Source of the DNA: Pseudisothecium myosuroides
Taxonomy: Eukaryota; Streptophyta; Bryopsida; Hypnales; Lembophyllaceae
Assembly: GCA_951799445.1 (NCBI GenBank)
Contig: OX637288.1
Location: 30,793,288-30,857,287 of the forward strand
Reading direction: 5' to 3'
DNA: 64,000 nucleotides
A model generated the notes under the pieces. The model had not been told where the DNA came from. It searched no databases and was given only the letters and a program-made list of their open reading frames with translations. Within the stretch, counting starts at the first letter, position 1. Every line of letters starts with the position of its first letter. Below, in pieces: positions 56,584-64,000 of the stretch. A program made the position numbers and the translations under genes.

Positions 56584-57516
56584 CCCCTAAAGGCCCAAGG
56601 CCTTTTTTCTGCCAAAAAACACTCAAAACTGGCATTTCTATAGCAAAGAGTAAAAAAAATTGGAAAATGTTTTTTTTGCACATCTAACCGTAGGATCTTA
56701 CACCTAACTAGTATGAGAATGTATGGAAAAAATTTCAGAATTTTTGACCGCACAGATTGCAAGATATTTGCGTTTAAAGTGGGAAAAACAAGTTTTTCAG
56801 CACATTGCGGGACTGGATTTTTTGACTTTGAACATTTTTAACTTCAAATTTTTACACTACAAAGTTTTGAGCTTTTAATCTTTGTAGTGGAGAATTGAGT
56901 TGAGAGTGTAGGGAAAAAAAATATATTCAAAAAAACTTAATTATCATTCCTAAAACAATTGTTAAGTAGAAGTAGGTACGAGATAGAAGGAAAATCTAAA
57001 ATATTAATATATTTTAGATGGAATTAAAATACAATAATTCCAATGGTGAGATTGTTCTAGAAAGTAAACTAAACAATGAGGTTTGTTTTTTTTGAAAAAT
57101 TGCAAAAATAGCATTCAGAAATGAATCCTACAGTTATTTTTTTCAAGAAGATGCTCTAACTGCCCGAAAAACAAGAATGTCCATAACTTTCTCATAACAA
57201 ATCCAATTGAAATGAATCAAAGCTTTCTAGATAGGCAAAAATATAATCTATGAGAAAAAAAATACTAAAATAAAAAAAATAAAAATTTTGCCATTTTTTT
57301 TTTGCTGCCCGAGCTGCCCGCCGTCCCCTGTTTTGAGCTTATTTGGTCATAACTTTTGTTCCCGGGCACCAATTGTGAAAAAAATTATATTCCCACAAAG
57401 CTTATCAGCTTTTCTACCTCCAAAAAAAGTTTCAAAAAATCTGGACAAAATTTCAGCCCGTAGGTACCTGCCCGAAATCCCATTTGTCCCCCGAAGGGAC
57501 AATGGGCCTTTAGGGG
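56584..57516 (+). mobile_element. TTAA-type element, family A, copy 5 (933 bp)
   Basis: TTAA flanks at 56580-56583 and 57517-57520. Ends CCCCTAAAGGCCCAAGG and GGGCCTTTAGGGG are perfect over the first 13 bases. It is the best preserved copy; no transposase frame. Confidence 0.92.
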
Positions 57517-57540
57517 TTAAGGGCTAGTTCTCTCACTAAG

Positions 57541-58098
57541 TAAAATAGCCAACTACTTGGGGCACAACTCCAGCAAGGGCTGTCTTTTGAGTGGATAGTG
57601 AGGGACGCCTTCACCATCCACTCAAAAGACCCCACCTGATTTATTTTTTAATTAAAATTCCCCCCCCCCTAATGCATTTTTAATGGGGTTAAGTTTTAAA
57701 AAATCAATTAAATTTTTTTTCCTAACCCTCCCACCCCTCCCAGCCCTTTTGTAATTTTGAGGTGGGGTGGGAGTGGCAATGGATATGGGATATATCCATT
57801 GCGTATCCATTGTGTATCTGTATTTGTACCAGGTGTATATCTGTATGCGTATCATGTATACATACTCGAATCCATATATATATCGTATATGTATTCGTAC
57901 ACGTACCACCTATCCATATATATATATCCGTATATAAATCCGTATCTAAATCAACGGCTGGAGGAGGGGGAGGAATTTTTTTCCAAAAAAAATCAAGGGC
58001 TGTCATTTTTTTCCACGGGGGGGCAACTAATTCCCAGGAGGGTGTAATCACAGTAGATAGTCAGTCAATTCAGTTGAGTCTGCCAAACGGCATTGCAA
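57541..58098. mobile_element. Insert flanked by a 13-bp direct repeat (558 bp)
   Basis: TTCTCTCACTAAG occurs at 57528-57540 and 58099-58111. The interval holds a small hairpin (GTCTTTTGAGTGGATAGTG against CCATCCACTCAAAAGAC), poly-C and poly-T runs and a decayed ATCCRTAT-type repeat (57778-57955). The long direct repeat suggests a retroposon-type duplication, but no A-rich tail or promoter boxes are evident. Confidence 0.5.
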
Positions 58099-58111
58099 TT
58101 CTCTCACTAAG

Positions 58112-59600
58112 AATAATAATTTTTATGATACTAAATTTTATACCATTAGAATTAAATAACAAATTAATTTGAATAGAAAGTTCATATTGAGACCATATCA
58201 AAGCATGGGTATAGTATATGTTCTTCCATGTATAGAAGTTTCATATATTGGGAATTGTTCCAACATATTATCACCTTGATTTGCAATCTGAATATCTTGG
58301 GCTAATTCCAAGAAGGGCACATATTTTTTTTAGAGGCGTGCACTTGTTTCATGAATCAAACCGGAGTGGAATTATAATTTTCCAATTAAAATTATAATTT
58401 CTGTGAATTTTTGAAGTGGGCTGCCCTAAAATTACAAAACCACCCATAGAGTGGAGGCATAATCCTCATATTTACAACCTATAACCACCCTTCCATGTAT
58501 CTATTAGCACTTAAATATTAACCAATGAAAGATTGGCAGTTTGGCACGTTTTCCTTTGTGGCATTAATACTCTGCTTTGTCAGAAAAGTGAATGGATTTG
58601 GATGGGTTTGGTGGCCGTATTGGGGCCAATAGTAGTCTGGCAGAAATGGGAAGCTAGTAGCTTTAGGCTAGTTTACCTTAGTGTACATTCAGCCTCAGAC
58701 TAGTTCATCCAAGCTTTGTAAATGCTATTGGCGTGCAAGAACTGGCTAACTAATCTAAGTACAAAATCAAATGTAATTTTTGTGGCTGTGAGGATGTGAT
58801 CCAACTAAGGTAGAACCACCTATTCCAGACCAAGGAGCGATGCCCAAGCTATAGGGTGCACTATTTCAAGTTAGGCATGGCACTCAAGGTTGGTATGTGT
58901 GTATTTCTCCTTTTCAAGGTTGGGATGAATAAGGTCATGATACATATCCCATAGTGCACTAGAAGTAATAACTAAAGCAAAATAGTATGTTAGTTTGGCT
59001 ATGAGCGGAATTGGAAGACTCTAGACATTGTCTATGGGTTTGGAACACTTTATTGCCTCCCAAAATTCATAGTAATTTCAATTTCAGCAATAAAATTATG
59101 AAAATTTCACAATCCCAATATTCCTTATTTTTTACATGAGAAAAATTTCCACTACCTCACACTGCTCCTCATTTGTCTTGAAATCGCTTAAGTGATTGGG
59201 TATGGGTGCTTCAACCTTAATTCACAGTTGCTTGACATCTACCACTTGGAATTCTCTTTCAAGTGAACACAAGGTAACAACACCTTCCTAACAAGACTTA
59301 AGTTATTACCACACTAATCAGATACAAATTCAATTTCATTACTAACCTATATACAAAATCTTCTTCTTCAACAGCTGATTAGTTGATAAAACCATCTTGC
59401 CAATCCATGGGAGCAAACATGTTCAAACCTGTTTCTATGCATACGCATCCCTGAGGGGCAAGGAGAACAACACACCACTGCTGCACACAACTCACTGCAA
59501 CATATTCAGCTAATCTACTCGTGCTGCAACAAAGTTATTAGGAATCCCTACAAAGCTCCACTTTCACTAATAAAAGTGAACACTGAGGTATCAGCCTTTC
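58112..59600. other. Intergenic DNA, one inverted repeat copy only
   Basis: No supported gene. The segment 58995-59085 is the inverted copy of 48838-48930 (shared CCTCCCAAAATTCATAGTAA). The remainder shows no recognised repeat or coding sequence. Confidence 0.5.
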
Positions 59601-59621
59601 TTCACTACAAGCAGTGATTTA

Positions 59622-60030
59622 AGGTAGTGTGCTCTAAAAGCAAGCGGCCTCTTCAAATCGACCCTATATTTGGGTATGAAATGGACATTAGGTGGTCCTT
59701 AAATGGACCTCTCAAGCCATTGAGAGAATCGAGAGAAAAGCTTTATTTATTACAAGAGCCAATCATTGACCTTCATTTACTCAAATCACTTTAGAAGTTG
59801 TAAGTGGTCAGATTTTGGAAGACCTAGGGTCACAAATAGGTGCCTACAACAATTTTTTTTGAAAATTCATAAGTAATTCAAAAATGATTCAAAAAATATG
59901 AAACCACTTGTGTAACGTTCCGCATCCATTTTTCTTTCTTTGAAAAATGATCCAAAAATATTTCTGTTCAAGGAAACCTGTAAAAAAGGCAGATCAGACC
60001 TTAAATGGTCGCTTTTAGGCCATACTACCT
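59622..60030 (+). mobile_element. TA-flanked MITE, AGGTAG family, copy 3 (409 bp)
   Basis: Begins AGGTAGTGTGCTCTAAAAGC and ends CGCTTTTAGGCCATACTACCT, with TA at 59620-59621 and 60031-60032. Colinear with 30615-31022 in opposite orientation. Non-coding. Confidence 0.85.
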
Positions 60031-60032
60031 TA

Positions 60033-60560
60033 CTCATCACCATTGTAGCACTGTAGCACTGTAAGCATCTCTACGGGAATTAATTAATTCAAGGCACATA
60101 CATGAGTATCCTTATGCAACTCTAACCCTGGAAGGATGGGCTAGTCACCGTGGAAATCATCCTATTTGGTACTGTGTGAATCATTTGCTTCAAAAATCCC
60201 AAGAGCACTCACTCGGGAGGTCAAACTACTAAGCAAGACCTTCTCTTTTGACAAAAAATTCTAAGGATGAACATCATTCTACACTTCTATCTTACATAGA
60301 AGGATTCTTTGTCATCCATCGGACACTTAGTGTCTACAATGATGTTACAGGGATGGCATCTTTTTTTTCTTTGTCTTGTGTTCCCACTTGAGAACCTCCT
60401 CATGTATAAATACCAATATAACCTGAATCAGGATCACATTGGCATAACAAGAACTACATACATAATTCTTTAACGAGTGAATATAACTGTTCATGATGAT
60501 TGCCACCAATTTTTAAAGCAAATAATTTTTTATGATTTTGGTGCTTGTAATGGGATCATC
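60033..60560. other. Intergenic DNA, nothing recognised
   Basis: No gene, array or paired termini supported. Confidence 0.45.
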
Positions 60561-61004
60561 TGCAACCACAGGGATTATCTTAAGAACATCATGACATTCC
60601 TATGTATAAGTCCTAGTCATGGGTTTTCACTGATCAAGTTGTATACTCTGCAAATAACAATTGCTTCATGTTGTGCAGCTGAGCAGCAGTATTATAGTTC
60701 AAGTACTTCCGTGCACTGAGCGTTCCATATCCAAGAAAATTATCACTCTTCTGATGCACAGGATTAGTGTGCACAAACACTTCTCCATCATCTTGCACTA
60801 ACTTAGATTATGCATCAGATTGACCTCATCTAGCAAGACCAAATTTCCCATTGGGGAGCAAGTTCCAATCCTGTTCCAATCTTCACCAGTAGTGAGGTTG
60901 AACATATGAGATTCAAATCCATCTCTACCATGATACTGACCACGGTGAGTCTGTCTATCTAATGTCGATTCATTTGTGGCTACAGCTATAACCACCTCTT
61001 TCAA
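60561..61004 (-). pseudogene. Degenerate coding remnant, family unknown
   Basis: A minus-strand frame (61004-60798) reads NESTLDRQTHRGQYHGRDGF and TGEDWNRIGTCSPMGNLVLL. Protein-like sequence resumes after a stop (GEVFVHTNPVHQKSDNFLGY, then NYNTAAQLHNMKQLLFAEYT). The look is of a decayed gene or transposon protein; no family is recognised. Confidence 0.3.
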
Positions 61005-61144
61005 AATTCATAGAATGATTATGAACTATACTGTCCAAAAAATATAAGCTAAGAGAACCTAGAATCGCTTTCAATTACCAACAAGCTCCAACAACACAAT
61101 CAAGTAATAAGAGCCATGCTCAGATTCTTATTTGGACTACCATA

Positions 61145-61600
61145 TTTTGGGTGCACTTACAGGACCTTATTGCTTGCAAGACAATGCGTGCACGTGCACA
61201 TCCATTAATACGGAACAAGTAAACATCATTGATCGAACAGCATAGTGCAGCAGCAGCGTAGCAGTAATTCCAAAATTCCATTATCGATCAACAGTTTCCA
61301 AATTCAATATTTCATTCGAAAAATTTAGGATCATTCTATAAGGTGCACTGGCAGTACAATATTGCTTCCACTCATGTACAAATTAAGACAATGCATGCTC
61401 GTGCACATAAGTTACATCATTTCTGATCAAGTAAACATATATCATTGATCGCAACAGCGTCGTGCTGTGCAGCAGTTAAGTTAGTAATTCCAAAATCGAT
61501 CAACAGTTCCAAATTTCCAGTATCGAATTTCAATCATTAACTAAACGTTTTGTTTGTTTTCTGTCAAAAAATTATATGATCATTATTCTATGAGCACGGG
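61145..61600. repeat. Diverged tandem duplication downstream of the GH31 gene
   Basis: Two units starting GGTGCACT at about 61150 and 61341 share GACAATGC(G/A)TGC, CGTGCACAT, AAGTAAACAT, ATCATTGATCG and GATCAACAGTT. It lies in the presumed 3' flank or 3' UTR of the GH31 gene. Confidence 0.7.
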
Positions 61601-61674
61601 CTGAATCTAACTTAGAGTATGAATCTATCCAATTAAACAGGGACCCTATTCTTGCACTAGCTACCGAAGCAATC

Positions 61675-62814
61675 TCATAGCGAGGCAGCGATGTTTCCAA
61701 ACGAGAGCACGTTCCAAACGAGCTCAAAATCATCACCAAGCGGAAGCTGCAGTCCCTTCAGCTCCAGAACTGAGGAATTCGCTTGGAGCGCGGCGTCCAC
61801 CGCGATTCCATGTCCATTCAGTTTGAACGAGAATGGCTGCGCCGTCACGCCCATTACGCTAATGGCGTCAATCACAAGCCCCCGGCCGCGGACGTACTCC
61901 GGTTCCGTGACAACAGATCTGACGACGTAATGCGCGCCCTCGCGCACCGCCTCCCATTTGACGAAGGAAGCCCGTCCCGGCGTGACGGCCATGGTCGGCT
62001 GCTCGTCGTCGTCGACGAAAACCTCCCCTGTGGCGACGTCGCGGTCGTCGCACCCAACAGCGTGGCCAAACTCGGGCGCCGGCGCGAGCGCCACTAGAAG
62101 CGTAAACGGGGTGTTTCGCGCCGCGGTCGTCGTCATGGCGAAGTCCTGCAAGGGGATGATGGCCCCCATGCGGATGTGCACGTTGATTTCGTCCCAGGCT
62201 GCGGGGAGCGTCTCCCAGACGCCGTGATCTACTGCGCGGATGGTTTTCGACATGTCAAAGAGGTTGTACCATGTGCCTTTAGGGAAATACGCGCGGACGG
62301 AGGTTTGGTTTGGATCGAGAACAGGGGAGACGAGGATTGCGCTTCCGAGGAGGAATTGGCGGTAATTTTCCAAAGTTTGTGTGTCATCGGGGTACTGGAA
62401 GAAGAGTGGGCGTGCGATGGGCGCGCCGGTGAGGGAGGCGTCGTAGAGAAGCGTGTAGAAGAACGGAAGGAGACGGTAGCGCCAGTAGAAAACGTCCATG
62501 GCGGTCTTTGCCACGGAGCTCCAGATGTAAAACTCCTGGGGGCTGCTGCGGATGTCGCCGTGGGAGCGGGCGAAGGGGTAGAACGCGCCCACTTGCGTCC
62601 AGCGCTGGCAAAGCTCCGGAGTGGTGTCGAATAAGAAGCCGCAAATGTCCGCACCCACCATCGGCGCGCCAAAGATGCCTGAGGTGAGGATACTCGACAT
62701 GGCGTGACGTAAGTCGGGCCAGGAAGCGCCGTTGTCGCCCGTCCAGCGCGCGGTGTGCGCCGCGGAACCGATGAAACCCGAACGCGACAACACAAACGGA
62801 CGCTTCTTCGCCAC
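61675..62814 (-). CDS. GH31 alpha-glucosidase/alpha-xylosidase, last exon
   Basis: Second half of a glycoside hydrolase family 31 enzyme, 380 codons with stop. It starts after the acceptor TTGCTGCAG with VAKKRPFVLSRSGF, followed by ARWTGDNGASW (the general acid/base Asp in the family's WTGDN motif), GAPMVGADICGF, ELCQRWTQVGAFYPFARSHG and RLLPFFYTLLYDAS. The C-terminal beta domains follow (LLGSAILVSPVLDPNQTSVR, RMGAIIPLQ). The family removes terminal alpha-linked glucose or xylose and, in plants, usually acts in the apoplast or vacuole; which substrate applies here cannot be told. The exon is GC-rich against AT-rich flanks, has no disruption and looks functional. Confidence 0.92.
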   Translation of the reverse strand: MAKKRPFVLSRSGFIGSAAHTARWTGDNGASWPDLRHAMSSILTSGIFGAPMVGADICGFLFDTTPELCQRWTQVGAFYPFARSHGDIRSSPQEFYIWSSVAKTAMDVFYWRYRLLPFFYTLLYDASLTGAPIARPLFFQYPDDTQTLENYRQFLLGSAILVSPVLDPNQTSVRAYFPKGTWYNLFDMSKTIRAVDHGVWETLPAAWDEINVHIRMGAIIPLQDFAMTTTAARNTPFTLLVALAPAPEFGHAVGCDDRDVATGEVFVDDDEQPTMAVTPGRASFVKWEAVREGAHYVVRSVVTEPEYVRGRGLVIDAISVMGVTAQPFSFKLNGHGIAVDAALQANSSVLELKGLQLPLGDDFELVWNVLSFGNIAASL

Positions 62815-63274
62815 CTGCAGCAAGGCCACCAATTAAACACGGGACTCATCCGCGGACCGGCAACAAGCCCAAAGACAGACACTCACCCATCCTTGGCCTA
62901 AATTGATTCACTGCCGAAAAGGTTACCATCCATAAACCTGGAAATTTTTCTTCAAGGACGACAGATAAATTTCAGTGTAATGCATGTCTCAGATGATTGC
63001 AAGTTTCTATGTACATTTGCAATCATGCATTCACAATTTAAATATATCATGAACTAAACATTCGTTCACAATTTAGATCATACACTAAACATTCACAATG
63101 GGGATCATGTACTGTACGTACTGGATAATACTACATCTGGATCATTCTCCCAAATTGAGGAGAATTTTAGGTTATTTCTGGCTTCAATTTCGTGTGCAAC
63201 GTAATGTGCAAACAGGGTTTTAGGGGTAAGAAATCCAGGAGATGTTCAAAATGCATGGCGTCCGAGGGTCGAAC
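62815..63274 (-). other. Intron of the GH31 gene (460 bp)
   Basis: Donor AAG/GTTCGA at 63274 and acceptor CTGCAG at 62815 on the minus strand. The junction is phase 0 and aligns with the family sequence between VTTVALQK and VAKKRPFVL with no residues missing. It is AT-rich in its middle, unlike the exons. Confidence 0.85.
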
Positions 63275-64000
63275 CTTCTGGAGCGCCACGGTCGTGACTT
63301 GCCCTTCCGCCATGCCGTAAAGATTATGCGTGTCATACATTCTGGACCCGTCATGATGCAGCGCCGTCATCCCTATGGTTCTCGTATAAAACACTGCATC
63401 CCGGTTATGATAGGTATACACTTGATACGGCGGATTGTCCCACCTCGTGAGCACTTCCGGCCGATTGTCACACCTCATACAACACACATCGATCACGTCG
63501 CAGATCACCTCGGGGTCATCCCAACATAGCGACCCCGTGCAGAAATTCGCCGGCTCATTCATATCAAGCCACACTCCATCATACGGCACCACTTTGAAAA
63601 ACTCCGCCAACTCCGTCGCCCACCACTCTCCCACCTTCGGGTGCAAAAAATCAGGGATAGTGCTCATCCCGGGCCACTGCTGGGCGACGTAGAATCCTTC
63701 GCCGCCCTCGGAGCCGTTCTTCAAGTACACCCCAAGCTCCCTCCCGCGCGTGTACGTCGGGTAACTCTCATCAATAGAAATAGCCGGGTCGATGATGAAC
63801 ACGAATTTCTGGTCTTTCGCGTGAAGCTGTTCCACAAACTGTCGCACTCTCTCTTGCGGGTAGTGCACCGGATGCAGCGTGAAGTCTTTGTATCCATCCA
63901 TGTGGTCGATATCCGACCAGATCGCTTCCACGGGAAACCCCATCTCCTCATACTTCCTCATCACAGTCTCAACCTCATCAATATTTTTGTAGCCGAATTT
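63275..64000 (-). CDS. GH31 alpha-glucosidase/alpha-xylosidase, internal exon, 5' end outside the window
   Basis: Runs in frame to the window edge (FGYKNIDEVETVMRKYEEMG). It contains AIWSDIDHMDGYKDFTLHPV, FVFIIDPAIS, AQQWPGMSTIPDFLHPKVGE and the catalytic nucleophile motif DGVWLDMNEPANF. A Cys-rich loop follows (CTGSLCWDD to CCMRC), as in plant secreted members, then RWDNPPYQV and YDTHNLYGMAEGQ. The N-terminal signal and galactose-mutarotase-like domain would lie to the right of the window. No stops or shifts. It is spliced in phase 0 to the last exon. Confidence 0.92.

Noticed and set aside
61690..62640. Plus-strand and alternative-phase frames over the GH31 exon (up to 217 codons)
   Set aside because: They are shadows of GC-rich coding sequence; only the frame with the GH31 motifs is real.

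Overview
The window is nuclear DNA of a land plant and is dominated by transposable elements. The evidence is a plant-type Ty3 element, a Copia element, several CACTA elements and MITEs, a LINE tail, and a GH31 glycosidase gene whose exons are GC-rich while most surrounding DNA is AT-rich. The species cannot be named from the sequence. I find no rRNA genes, CRISPR arrays or intact tRNA genes. All coordinates were counted by eye.

1-14.3 kb: a Ty3 (Athila/Tat-like) LTR retrotransposon on the plus strand, cut by the left window edge. It has gag with three CCHC knuckles, protease, RT, RNase H and integrase, then a very long in-frame extension, a polypurine tract and a 3' LTR. Pol carries in-frame stops and frameshifts. 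Two DNA transposons sit in it: a 2.86-kb CACTA element (AGA duplication) before RT, and a 728-bp MITE (ACCA duplication) that splits the post-integrase extension. Removing each insert, with one copy of its duplication, restores the reading phase.

14.5-25 kb: diverged satellite-like DNA containing a 123-bp array, a 119-bp array and clusters of a GCGCGGAC motif. It is invaded by TTAA-flanked elements, a 285-bp CACTA-type MITE with an internal empty site, and a 357-bp near-perfect palindrome.

25-31.7 kb: an unrecognised minus-strand coding region, a 2.98-kb CACTA element (AAA duplication), a 184/206-bp dimeric tandem array, a TA-flanked MITE and a GC-ended CATTAG element.

32-37 kb and 40-49 kb: AT-rich repeat DNA with further copies of the TTAA family. 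Two pairs of duplicated blocks (35.6-37.1 with 44.0-44.7 kb; 41.8-42.8 with 45.7-46.2 kb) supply empty-site comparisons.

37.4-39.9 kb: a multi-exon plus-strand gene I do not recognise. Six downstream exons join in phase apart from one frameshift, and part of its first coding exon is duplicated inside an intron.

49.2-56.4 kb: a LINE 3' end interrupted by a minus-strand Copia element with 221-bp LTRs (3 differences) and a GTTTC duplication. Its gag-pol is broken by stops and a 22-bp duplication.

56.5-61.6 kb: another TTAA element, a 13-bp direct-repeat-flanked insert, a TA MITE and coding remnants. 61.7-64 kb: the last two exons of a GH31 alpha-glucosidase/alpha-xylosidase gene on the minus strand, running off the window.

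The most unusual items are the TTAA element family (piggyBac- or Sola3-like termini in a plant) and the roughly 1,580-residue post-integrase extension of the Ty3 polyprotein.
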